NCBI GenBank assembly: GCA_016839445.1
Contig: JAEOUG010000100.1
Coordinates: 1 to 62,415 of the forward strand
Origin: Candidatus Thorarchaeota archaeon
GTDB taxonomy: Archaea; Asgardarchaeota; Thorarchaeia; Thorarchaeales; Thorarchaeaceae
Reading direction: 5' to 3'
Length of the DNA: 62,415 nt
Shown here one piece after another: positions 8,400-17,017 of this stretch. Position numbers and translations under genes: made by a program. Position 1 is the first letter of the stretch. Each line of letters opens with the position of its first letter. The notes under the pieces were generated by a model. That model was not told the DNA's origin and searched no databases. It saw only the letters and a list, made by a program, of their open reading frames with translations.

Positions 8400-10198
8400 G
8401 CCTAGACCGAGAAGACGATCCAGATGCAAGGACCTACGAGTTCGCTGACTTCACTCTACTCAAGCGTATGACTCTATACCTTCTGAAGTACAGGCGCTCG
8501 TTTCTTGGAGTGGTCATCCTCACTGCGGTAAACATCTCTGTCACAATCTATGCTCCGTTCATACTTCAGCACGCAATCGATGTCGACTTTGCAGGTGGCA
8601 ACGTTTCCGCCCTCCTTGTGACCTCTCTCTTCTACGTTGCGTTGCTCAGTGTAACGTGGGTGACGGCCTATGGTCAGGAGTATCTGATGGCAGTCATGGG
8701 GCAGGGGGCAGTCTACGATATCCGACAGGACCTATACGACCAGCTCCAGAGAATGGGAGAGGACTTCTATGATCAGTCGTCTTCAGGACGAGTCATATCG
8801 AGGATAACCAACGATGTGGATAGGATGAGCGAACTCCTAGGTGGAGAACTCATCAGCACCTTCGCCCAGATATTCATAGTATTCGGGATAGGCGTAGTGA
8901 TATTCACGGTGGACTTCACGCTGGCCCTCGCGTCGCTCTCCATTGTGCCCATACTGCTGCTGACCACGGTCTACTTCCGCAAGCGCCTTCGAGAGGCATA
9001 TCGAAGCACGCGAAAGACGATATCGAGTGTGACGGCCAACTACGCAGAGAGCATCTCGGGGGCGAAGGTGACCAAGAGCTTTGCTCGAGAGCGCATCAGT
9101 GCCGAGCGGTTCAGAGAACTCAACAAGGCTGACTACGATGCCAACGTCCAGGCGGGTGGGTCGCAGGCTATGTTCTTCCCAGTGATTCGGTTGATCAGCG
9201 GAATGGGCATAGCTGTGATCCTCTTCGTTGGCGGCATGCTGTATCTCGGCGGGTCGGCCACTCTGGGCACCATAGTGCTCTTTGTCCAATTCAACGACCG
9301 CTTCTTCCGGCCAATCCTCACCATCGCCAACTTCTACACCTCGGTACAGAGCGCCTTTGCCGGTGCGGAGCGAGTATTCACCATCATTGACCAAGAGCCA
9401 GTTGTAGTCGACTCACCAGATGCGAGACCAATCGGCGAGATTGAAGGCCACATTCACTTCGACAATGTCACCTTCGGCTATCGTGAGGGTCCTCTGGTCT
9501 TGGAGGACTTCGATCTGGAAATCCCCGCAGGACAGTCAATAGCTCTCGTAGGTGACACAGGCGCTGGCAAGACCACTGTGGTCAGTCTCCTCAATCGTTT
9601 CTATGATGTCAAGCGAGGGTCCGGGGCCGTAAGAATCGACGGTATAGACATTCGAGACGTCACCCAGAAGTCGCTGCACAGCAACATCGGCTTGGTCCTG
9701 CAGGACCCCTTTCTGTTTCAGGGTACAATCAAAGACAACGTCAAGTACGCTCGGCCTGACGCAACTGACGAGGAAATCCTTCATGCCACTGAGGTAATCG
9801 GTGCACGACGGATCTTTGAGAGCCTGGATGAAGGCTTCGATACTAAGGTTGGAGAGAGGGGTGGTCGCCTCTCTGAGGGTGAGCGACAGCTTGTGAGCTT
9901 CGCTCGGGCTCTCTTGGCTGATCCGAAGATACTAGTCCTTGATGAGGCCACTAGTTCCATCGATGTCTACACAGAGCACGCTATCCAAAAGGGGATGAAG
10001 GCACTCCTCGAAGGGCGAACTTCTATTGTCATTGCACACAGACTCTCAACGATTGTCAATGCTGACCGCATCGTCGTAATCGAGAAAGGCAAGATCGTGG
10101 AGTCTGGCCGACACGCAGACCTGATGGCCAAGGAAGGCAAGTACTTCTCGCTATACGAGCTGCAGATACGGCCCAGGGCTATGCGGTCTGCCACGTAG
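8396..10198 (+). CDS. ABC exporter half-transporter (TMD-NBD), subunit 2
   Basis: Walker A GDTGAGKTT; degenerate signature LSEGERQL; Walker B ILVLDEATSSID; overlaps subunit 1 by 4 nt. Confidence 0.93.
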   Translation: MSLDREDDPDARTYEFADFTLLKRMTLYLLKYRRSFLGVVILTAVNISVTIYAPFILQHAIDVDFAGGNVSALLVTSLFYVALLSVTWVTAYGQEYLMAVMGQGAVYDIRQDLYDQLQRMGEDFYDQSSSGRVISRITNDVDRMSELLGGELISTFAQIFIVFGIGVVIFTVDFTLALASLSIVPILLLTTVYFRKRLREAYRSTRKTISSVTANYAESISGAKVTKSFARERISAERFRELNKADYDANVQAGGSQAMFFPVIRLISGMGIAVILFVGGMLYLGGSATLGTIVLFVQFNDRFFRPILTIANFYTSVQSAFAGAERVFTIIDQEPVVVDSPDARPIGEIEGHIHFDNVTFGYREGPLVLEDFDLEIPAGQSIALVGDTGAGKTTVVSLLNRFYDVKRGSGAVRIDGIDIRDVTQKSLHSNIGLVLQDPFLFQGTIKDNVKYARPDATDEEILHATEVIGARRIFESLDEGFDTKVGERGGRLSEGERQLVSFARALLADPKILVLDEATSSIDVYTEHAIQKGMKALLEGRTSIVIAHRLSTIVNADRIVVIEKGKIVESGRHADLMAKEGKYFSLYELQIRPRAMRSAT

Positions 10199-10229
10199 TG
10201 TCAACGGGAAGTCAGAGAAAAGGAGGAGT

Positions 10230-10257
10230 GAGCCCCCGCGAATTCGGGCGGAGGCTC
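10230..10257. terminator. Hairpin between convergent genes
   Basis: GAGCC-C-CCGC gaattcgg GCGG-A-GGCTC stem located between stop codons at 10198 (+) and 10292 (-). Confidence 0.45.
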
Positions 10258-10291
10258 GGAGTGTACTTACCGAAAGCTAGCAAGCTCTGAA

Positions 10292-11065
10292 TCAGTCATC
10301 CCAGTCGAAGTCGTCTACGTCATCCCAGGAGTATGGCCAACCCTTCATGCCGCGCTTCATGGACTTGAGTGACTTGAGTCCCCTAAGCCCTTTCATGGCC
10401 TCGGTAACTGATCTCGTCACTATGGGGCCTATATCGAGGAAGTTGTCAAGTCCGACAATGCCTCCCTTTCCGACAATCAGGTTCTTCCCATCCCTGTTGG
10501 TGATGGCTACGCCTGACTTGCTAACGGAAACCATGTTGTCCTCGCCCAGAACGAAGACGTTCTTGCCGTGTGTGAAGACGAGACCTCTGTCTTCTCCCAT
10601 CACGAGCACAACCGGTTTGCCATCGGAGTCCTTGCCGAGGAAGATGGAGGACTTCTCCTTCTTGTCCAGCTTCGTCTTCTTGGTGTCCCCATTGAACTGC
10701 TCCACTATGGCGGTCTCGATGGTGCTTACAAGCGCTTCTTCGCTGGCGAATCCTTGACTCTGGAGATCACCAGAAGTCGCCTCCCTGGAGACATTCTCAA
10801 GGGAGTTCGGTCCGATGTAGAACTGGACTCCATCGAGGGTTCCAACAACAGATTCTCCCATGGCGCCAACATCGGTCTCTGCGATAGCATCAACTGCGAA
10901 ACTCGCTGGTCCTATGAAGGCCGCTCCAACTCGAACACCATCGTCGAGGATGTATACCCACAGGCAGCCTGCCTCCATCCTGACATAGGCCTTCTCATGT
11001 GAGAGGATGTCATGATCCTCTGTGGTCGTCATCACGTTCTTGTCTGGTATCAGTCGCTTCATCAT
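10292..11065 (-). CDS. Uncharacterised protein, beta-rich, with C-terminal DDVDDFDWDD
   Basis: Intact ORF with GGAG ribosome-binding site about 7 nt upstream, 10 nt downstream of the wHTH gene. Confidence 0.75.
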   Translation of the reverse strand: MMKRLIPDKNVMTTTEDHDILSHEKAYVRMEAGCLWVYILDDGVRVGAAFIGPASFAVDAIAETDVGAMGESVVGTLDGVQFYIGPNSLENVSREATSGDLQSQGFASEEALVSTIETAIVEQFNGDTKKTKLDKKEKSSIFLGKDSDGKPVVLVMGEDRGLVFTHGKNVFVLGEDNMVSVSKSGVAITNRDGKNLIVGKGGIVGLDNFLDIGPIVTRSVTEAMKGLRGLKSLKSMKRGMKGWPYSWDDVDDFDWDD

Positions 11066-11075
11066 TCGTATCTCC

Positions 11076-11963
11076 TTAGTCCTTCCAATCTAGATCATCC
11101 AGGTCCTCGCCTTCTCGAGGCTGGGACTCATCGCCCTCGGTCTCGTAGTGGTATGAATAGCTGTTACCTTCTTGCTCTTCGGAGGCTTCATCCTCTTCTG
11201 GTTCGAATTCGACGCCAACCTCGGCCTCGTCGTCATCGACATCCGTCTCGTTGGCACTGCCGTTGCCGCTCTTTCGTTGCTGGCGTTCAACTCTGCTGGT
11301 CAGCCACTGTGCAAGGCGATAGGCCAGGCGTCCTTCTACAGTGACGTAGTAGGTGCCCCTGACCTCTCCCTTGACCACATATCCTGCTTCCACGAGAGGA
11401 TCGAGGTGATGCGTGAGGGAGCTTCCTGTCTTGCCAGTGTGCTGTTCAATCTCGTTGAACTTCTTGCCACCCGTCTTGAGGAGGTCGATTATCCTCAGAC
11501 GCTCCTCGCTTCCCAAGGGGCTCACAATCTTGGCAACGCGTTCAGGAGGAATCTCCTCGAACTTCTTTGCGCGGGACTTGGTCTTGGCTCCTCTTCGTGC
11601 GCTCCTGGCAATGCGGAATCCTGGAATTCGGGTTCCGTCGACGTGCCTGAGGCTCATCTCGATCTGCTCTCCTAAGCCGTCCATCATGTCTTCAAGAGAG
11701 TCAGTCACCTTGGAGAGGTCAATGTCAATCTCCGGCACACGGACGGGTGGCGGAGGACGAGGCCTTGTGATTCGCCTGGCCTTCCTCAGCTGTTCCCTCT
11801 GGTGCCGAAGCTCATCTCTCTCATCCCGGATGTCCCTCTCTTCTCTACGTCTTTCGAGTCTCTCTTTCTCTCGACGGACATCCTCAACTTCTCGGGCCAG
11901 CTCCTCTTTGAGCCGGCGCACATCATCGAGTTCCTTCCGAATCTTGTCAATGTCGTCGCTCAT
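11076..11963 (-). CDS. Coiled-coil protein with ArsR-like winged-helix domain and acidic C-terminal tail
   Basis: N-terminal KEELAREVEDVRREKERLERRREE coiled coil; LGSEERLRIIDLLKTGGKKFNEIEQHTGKTGSSLTHHLDPLVEAGYVV wHTH; tail EDLDDLDWKD. Confidence 0.8.
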   Translation of the reverse strand: MSDDIDKIRKELDDVRRLKEELAREVEDVRREKERLERRREERDIRDERDELRHQREQLRKARRITRPRPPPPVRVPEIDIDLSKVTDSLEDMMDGLGEQIEMSLRHVDGTRIPGFRIARSARRGAKTKSRAKKFEEIPPERVAKIVSPLGSEERLRIIDLLKTGGKKFNEIEQHTGKTGSSLTHHLDPLVEAGYVVKGEVRGTYYVTVEGRLAYRLAQWLTSRVERQQRKSGNGSANETDVDDDEAEVGVEFEPEEDEASEEQEGNSYSYHYETEGDESQPREGEDLDDLDWKD

Positions 11964-12039
11964 CGTCGTGTCACTTAATTCTGTGATATTACAGTTACTG
12001 TATAAACTTACATTTAAACTCTGCGGTCAGAGTACAGTT

Positions 12040-12062
12040 TTGGAACATGTGTTCCAAGGAAC
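12040..12062. promoter_or_regulatory. Putative operator: alternating GGAAC half-sites
   Basis: TTGGAACA-TG-TGTTCCAA (8-bp arms, 2-nt spacer) overlapping a third half-site GGAAC at 12058-12062, between the divergent wHTH and histone genes. Confidence 0.45.
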
Positions 12063-12199
12063 CAGTGCTTTGCTGACACCAGTGTGGTATTCTTCAAAAA
12101 CCTGTCCTGAAGGCCTAGAAGTCATTTCTACGGGATTTGTTTATTAGTGAAATAGCGGCCGAAGGTTCACTCTTACTTGATGAGGGTGAAATATCAGAA

Positions 12200-12403
12200 A
12201 TGGCAAAGAAGAAGGCTCCGGCCAAACCAAAGTACACCTACTTCGTAAAGAAGGCAATCCAGGACTTCGCCAAGGACAATGGCATGATGGTGGGCAGCGA
12301 TGCCTACGATGCATTCAACGTCGTCATGCATGAGGCCCTCTCCGCCGCAGCTGGTCGCTGCAAGGAGAACAAGCGAAAGACCCTGAAGGCATACGATTTC
12401 TAG
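12200..12403 (+). CDS. Histone-fold protein with truncated C-terminal helix
   Basis: MAKKKAPAKPKYTYFVKKAIQDFAKDNGMMVGSDAYDAFNVVMHEALSAAAGRCKENKRKTLKAYDF*; histone-like loop 2 (KRKTLKAYD) followed at once by the stop. Confidence 0.75.
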   Translation: MAKKKAPAKPKYTYFVKKAIQDFAKDNGMMVGSDAYDAFNVVMHEALSAAAGRCKENKRKTLKAYDF

Positions 12404-12440
12404 AAGCCTACTAGTATAAGGAGGGTGGGTGGCTTCCCGG

Positions 12441-13118
12441 CTACCCAGCCTCACTCTCTAATTCTGCCACCGAGCTCTTGGCTTTGCGTGAAGAAGGCAA
12501 CAGCAGAGCTATGAGGAAGAGCCCAAGCCCTATGTACAGTCCCGAGAACGCTGCTATGAATACTATATGGCGTGTCCAATATGGGATTGCCAGATCAAAC
12601 AGGTAGAAGAACGCAGAAACGGCAAACAACAGGAGGGCTCCCATAAGGAGGCCAATCCGTCTATCATTACGTTTCTCGTCCTCGACAGCAGCTCTCTTTT
12701 TCCCTGGCTCGAAACGGATCAGACCTGCGACAGTGAAGGGAACGCTTACCAACATGTAGAGCCCTAGAATCACCATCATTCCGAAGTGAGTCCAATGTAT
12801 GAACTCGCTCTGGTCATCAGTAGCGACCGTGCGGAAGATCTGGATGCCGTCAGGCCACCCAATGACGATTCTGTAGTAGAACTGGTTGGTGTCATAGTCT
12901 CGGTGTTGCTGAATCGTAAACGGAAAGGCCGTTGGAGGCATTACTCTGAGTTCCTGTTCTGGCCCGATGGGGATTTCTATGATGGGTATACTGGTAGCAG
13001 TGAACGCAGTCATGCCCGCCATTAGCACTCCAACAAAGAGAGTCTCGTATGCTCTCTTCGTCCTACTTCCACCCAATCTGGACCATGCACCAAGGCAAGC
13101 CAGAACAACAAGCATCAT
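12441..13118 (-). CDS. Membrane protein, unknown function
   Basis: About 5 hydrophobic segments; intact ORF. Confidence 0.65.
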   Translation of the reverse strand: MMLVVLACLGAWSRLGGSRTKRAYETLFVGVLMAGMTAFTATSIPIIEIPIGPEQELRVMPPTAFPFTIQQHRDYDTNQFYYRIVIGWPDGIQIFRTVATDDQSEFIHWTHFGMMVILGLYMLVSVPFTVAGLIRFEPGKKRAAVEDEKRNDRRIGLLMGALLLFAVSAFFYLFDLAIPYWTRHIVFIAAFSGLYIGLGLFLIALLLPSSRKAKSSVAELESEAG

Positions 13119-13284
13119 CGGAACTTGCTCCGTACGTGCCTGCCCAACACTATGGTTGTCTACACCGATATGCCTTCCGTTGGTTGACCTTCTGCACTAC
13201 CCCAGGTCGGAGGAATCACTGAGAGCAGCTAGGGCTTCTCGAGCGTCCTTCTCTGGCAGCCAATGATTGGCAGATGTCTGGTCT

Positions 13285-14484
13285 CTATCTCGCTTCCTGA
13301 ATCTTCTTGACTTCAGCAATGATCTCAGGCAGTACCTGGAAGATGTCACCAACGATGCCGAAGTCTGCAATCTCAAAGATGGGCGCCTCGGGGTCCTTGT
13401 TGACAGCCACGATGATGTCAGCACTGCTCATGCCGGCTATATGTTGAATTGCGCCTGATATCCCGAGAGCGAAGTAGAGCTTTGGACAGACAGTCCTGCC
13501 TGACTGGCCGACCTGCTGGCTCGGAGGGAGCCATCCAAGATCCACGATAGGTCGTGAACCGCCTACTGCAGCATCAAGAAGGTCCGCAAGTTGCTTCGGT
13601 AGCTCGAGATTGGCAGGGTCCTTGATGCCACGTCCGCTGCAGACAATCACATCAGCTTCCTCTACGCTCTTCATGCCCTCGACGCCTTCCTTCACCTTCT
13701 CCAGTACCCTGGTTCGCACTTGAACCGGACTGATGTTCATCTCGACCTTCTCTATCTTGCCAGTTCGTGATTTGTCTGGCTCACCAGGCTTGAAGACGTT
13801 GGGTCGAACGGTTGACATCTGGGGTCTCTTGTACGGCGAGAGAATCTCGGCCATGATGTTCCCGCCAAAGGCGGGCCTGGTCTGAACCAGCTGTCCTTCA
13901 CTGTCTATCTCCAGGCCTGTGCAGTCTGCTGTAAGACCTAGACCCATTCGTGCCGCAACTCGAGGCGCGAGGTCTCTTCCGTTGGTCGTGGCTCCGTAAA
14001 GCACGACGTTTGGCTTTCGTTGGGCTATCAATGAGGAGACCGCTATAGTGAATGCGTCGGTGGTGTAGTCTTGGAAGATCTTGTCGTCAACCACAAGCAC
14101 ATGATCTGCGCCCTGATGGACCAAGGACTCAGCAAGACCCTCAATCTCGTGTCCGATGAGCACAGCAGTGAGGGGCTCTTCCAGCTTATCCGCTAGTTCA
14201 CGGCCCTTGGAGGTCAGTTCGAAGGCAACGCTCCTGAGCCTCCCATCATTCGTTTCAGCAACTATCCATACTCCCTTGTGGTCCGCAATGGCACCCTTGT
14301 CAACTGCTTTGCGCTCGATAGTGATGGCGTCCACGGGACAGACTTCTTCGCAGGAGCCGCAGAGGACACACTTGTCGAGGTCGAACTTGACCTTGTCTCC
14401 GTCCCTCTCGATTGCACCGAAACTGCAGACCTTTGGACAGAGCATGCATCCGTTGCAGGTTTCTCTGTCGAAGATTAGACCCAT
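13285..14484 (-). CDS. etfA: Electron transfer flavoprotein alpha subunit with N-terminal 2[4Fe-4S] ferredoxin domain
   Basis: CNGCMLCPKVC...CVLCGSCEEVCP ferredoxin motifs followed by the FixB/EtfA domain with C-terminal FAD-site motifs (GLGLTADCTGLEID, ALGISGAIQH). Confidence 0.92.
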   Translation of the reverse strand: MGLIFDRETCNGCMLCPKVCSFGAIERDGDKVKFDLDKCVLCGSCEEVCPVDAITIERKAVDKGAIADHKGVWIVAETNDGRLRSVAFELTSKGRELADKLEEPLTAVLIGHEIEGLAESLVHQGADHVLVVDDKIFQDYTTDAFTIAVSSLIAQRKPNVVLYGATTNGRDLAPRVAARMGLGLTADCTGLEIDSEGQLVQTRPAFGGNIMAEILSPYKRPQMSTVRPNVFKPGEPDKSRTGKIEKVEMNISPVQVRTRVLEKVKEGVEGMKSVEEADVIVCSGRGIKDPANLELPKQLADLLDAAVGGSRPIVDLGWLPPSQQVGQSGRTVCPKLYFALGISGAIQHIAGMSSADIIVAVNKDPEAPIFEIADFGIVGDIFQVLPEIIAEVKKIQEAR

Positions 14485-14486
14485 CT

Positions 14487-15278
14487 TTAGATCGCCCCCT
14501 TCTGCGCCAAGAATTCCACAAGTTGCTTGGCTGCCGCCTTCGGGTCATCCGCCTCTATCTTGATACCGCCCTTCTTCTTCTCAGGCGCGAAGACTTTCCT
14601 CACCTGAGTTGGCGAACCCTTCAGTCCTAGGTCGTCAAGATTAGAGCCGAGTGTCTCAGCATTGACCTCCTCGTACGGCTTGCTCTTGGATTTCATCACG
14701 CTCATGATGCTGGGTAGACGGGGTTCATTGAGTCCCTTTGTCGCGGTGAGGAGTACTGGCAGTTTGACCCTCACAACCTCGTATCCCTCATCTGTCTCAC
14801 GGTGGCAAGTTGCATGCTTGGCATCTTCGCTCAGTTCGATCTTGCGAACGTAGCATATCTGAGGAATACCCAGGAGTTCTGCCAGTTCCGGACCGACCTG
14901 AGCAGTGTCTCCGTCAATGGCTTGCTTGCCGCAGATGATGATGTCAAACTCCATCTTCTTGATTTGCCCGGAGAGCGTGAGTGCAGTGGCCCAAGTATCA
15001 GCCCCTGCAAAGGCTATGTCAGTCATGTGGACCGCCTTGTCGCCTCCCATGGCAAGGGCCTTCAAGAGCGCCTCTCTTGCCTGAGGTGGGCCCATTGTGA
15101 TGATGGTGACTTCTCCCTCATGCTTCTCCTTCAGCTGAACGGCGGCCTCCACTGCAAACTCATCGAAGGGATTGAGAATGCTCTGGACGCCCTCTCTGAT
15201 CAACGTGCCAGTCTCTTTGTTGATTTTGACTTCAGCGACTTCAGGAACCTGTTTTACGGGTACAATGATCTTGACCAA
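14487..15278 (-). CDS. etfB: Electron transfer flavoprotein beta subunit
   Basis: MVKIIVPVKQVPEV ... NPFDEFAVEAAVQLKE ... GKQAIDGDTAQVGPELAELLGIPQ. Confidence 0.93.
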   Translation of the reverse strand: MVKIIVPVKQVPEVAEVKINKETGTLIREGVQSILNPFDEFAVEAAVQLKEKHEGEVTIITMGPPQAREALLKALAMGGDKAVHMTDIAFAGADTWATALTLSGQIKKMEFDIIICGKQAIDGDTAQVGPELAELLGIPQICYVRKIELSEDAKHATCHRETDEGYEVVRVKLPVLLTATKGLNEPRLPSIMSVMKSKSKPYEEVNAETLGSNLDDLGLKGSPTQVRKVFAPEKKKGGIKIEADDPKAAAKQLVEFLAQKGAI

Positions 15279-15456
15279 CGTTACACCCCGCTGATTGTGT
15301 TCACTGAGGCCTGCGGAGTGCGACGCCCCATTATAAGCAATACGCAGTAGGAATTATTGAGAATGCGAGGTCTGCTCATCCTCGGAGAACTTCTCGTTGT
15401 GACTACGTAATCCTTTTATGAGTGCGGAATCGTCAACCCACCTAGTTCCTTAAGCA

Positions 15457-15792
15457 ATGATAAGGAGGATGCCGAAAATAGGCAGAGAAAAGGCCTTTGG
15501 TGCCATACTATTCATCTTAGCGTTCCTCGTACTGGTATACTACCTCTGGGGTCTAGTCATTCTGAACATCCCCGGTGTACGTGAGTGGGTTGAGGCAAAC
15601 GCTGGGCTTCTATTACCGCTCTTGAATCCTAGTTTCCAGGTACTGGTCGGAGTTCCAATACTCATCGGAGTACTCCTGATCATGGTCATTGCCATGTGGA
15701 TTGGCTACACCATGATTACCACCCCGGCACCTGAGCCACTCGAGGATTTCGATTTCGACGAGACCGAGATCTCTGAGAACAAGGAAGAGTAA
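15457..15792 (+). CDS. Small two-TM membrane protein with acidic C-terminus
   Basis: Two hydrophobic segments; tail EDFDFDETEISENKEE. Confidence 0.6.
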   Translation: MIRRMPKIGREKAFGAILFILAFLVLVYYLWGLVILNIPGVREWVEANAGLLLPLLNPSFQVLVGVPILIGVLLIMVIAMWIGYTMITTPAPEPLEDFDFDETEISENKEE

Positions 15793-15793
15793 A

Positions 15794-15827
15794 GGCCCAC
15801 TGGGCCGAAATGGGGCCTGCAGGCCCC
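15794..15827 (+). terminator. Two tandem hairpins directly after a stop codon
   Basis: GGCCC-ACT-GGGCC (15794-15806) and perfect palindrome GGGGCCTGCAGGCCCC (15812-15827), then a T-rich stretch (catttttct). Confidence 0.5.
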
Positions 15828-15908
15828 GCTATCTCATTTTTCTATTCCATAAGGAGTAAGAGTCTTGTTCGTAGGTCATGATTTAAGAGATTCCACACTG
15901 ACCTCTCG

Positions 15909-16475
15909 ATGGTGCATACAATGCCTCTCCTAGGACGCTCGAAAGACAAGGACTACAGGAATGCTGCTCGCCTGCTTGCGGATGGCCATACCATTGAGGC
16001 AGTCGAAGAGCTGCGTAGGATAGTGGCCTTGAATCCGGCCCACAGCAATGCCCGGGTCAGCCTTGCAGTGGGCCTCATGCAGATGCAGGAAGAACCTGAC
16101 ATCAAGAGCGATCTGACCAAGGAAGCCTTGGAGCATCTTGACATCGCCACGCAGAATGCGCCAGACGATCCGATTCCCTATTTCAACAGGGGCGTCACTC
16201 TGAGGCACCTCGGTCAGAGAGAGGAGGCCCTAAAGAGTTTCGAGGCCGTCTTGGAGCGCGAGGACCGCAACGCCTTGGCCGTTCTTCACATGGCCGAGAT
16301 CAACTTCGAACTGGAGAGATGGGATGAAGCTCTTGAGTTCGCCCGTGTTGCTCTGGTGAGGGACCCCAGTCTGGAGCCGAACCTCGGTTGGGTTCGTGTG
16401 GCCCTCCGGAAGGCTGGAAAACTTGAGGATCCCACAGCCGTTCCGAAAGACGAGCAACAAGAGGATAAGGCCTGA
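15909..16475 (+). CDS. TPR-repeat protein
   Basis: Repeated TPR-like motifs (IPYFNRGVTLRHLGQREEALKSFEAVLE). Confidence 0.8.
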   Translation: MVHTMPLLGRSKDKDYRNAARLLADGHTIEAVEELRRIVALNPAHSNARVSLAVGLMQMQEEPDIKSDLTKEALEHLDIATQNAPDDPIPYFNRGVTLRHLGQREEALKSFEAVLEREDRNALAVLHMAEINFELERWDEALEFARVALVRDPSLEPNLGWVRVALRKAGKLEDPTAVPKDEQQEDKA

Positions 16476-16572
16476 CCAATGGACAGTGCGCAAGGCTTAA
16501 ATTGGAACCTCTCGGGTTTTCGACTGTTGTGCCCAGTCACGACCATCTTCGCTTGTCATATCAGGTGATTGC

Positions 16573-16983
16573 ATGTCACAGAAAGCAGAACCAATGTACC
16601 GTGGGTATCCCCTCTCAGAGCTAGTCAAGATGAATATGGACTCGCTCATCGAACTTCTTCCAACAAGGAGACGAAGGACTCTCAAGCGTGGCCTTCCTCC
16701 AAGACAGAAGAAGCTCCTCGTGAAGATTAGGGCTGCAAGGAAGCAGGCCAAGAAGGGGAAGGATGTTGTTGTCAAGACCCACTGCCGTGATATGGTCATT
16801 CTCCCCGAGATGGTTGACCTCACTATTGCTGTTCACACAGGCAAGGAGTTCCAGCGAATCAAGATCATCCCACAAATGATTGGGCATGTGTTGGGTGAGT
16901 TCGCATTGACCACCAAGCAGGTCAAACATGGCAACCCCGGTATCGGAGCCACAAAGAGCAGTGCTTACGTGCCTCTGAAGTAA
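16573..16983 (+). CDS. rps19: Small ribosomal subunit protein uS19
   Basis: RGLPPRQKKLLVKIRAARKQAKKGKDVVVKTHCRDMVILPEMVDLTIAVHTGKEFQRIKIIPQMIGHVLGEFALTTKQVKHGNPGIGATKSS. Confidence 0.95.
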   Translation: MSQKAEPMYRGYPLSELVKMNMDSLIELLPTRRRRTLKRGLPPRQKKLLVKIRAARKQAKKGKDVVVKTHCRDMVILPEMVDLTIAVHTGKEFQRIKIIPQMIGHVLGEFALTTKQVKHGNPGIGATKSSAYVPLK

Positions 16984-17002
16984 GGGTTCCTCATTCTCCA
17001 AC

Positions 17003-17017
17003 AGGGGCAAAGCCCCT
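17003..17017 (+). terminator. Hairpin downstream of uS19
   Basis: AGGGGC-AAA-GCCCCT. Confidence 0.4.

Noticed and set aside
8837-9394. 185-aa minus-strand ORF inside ABC exporter subunit 2
   Set aside because: Antisense to a confidently identified gene; composition is that of a shadow ORF.
11413-12147. 244-aa plus-strand ORF opposite the wHTH gene
   Set aside because: Ser/Arg-rich low-complexity translation that mirrors the charged coiled coil on the other strand.
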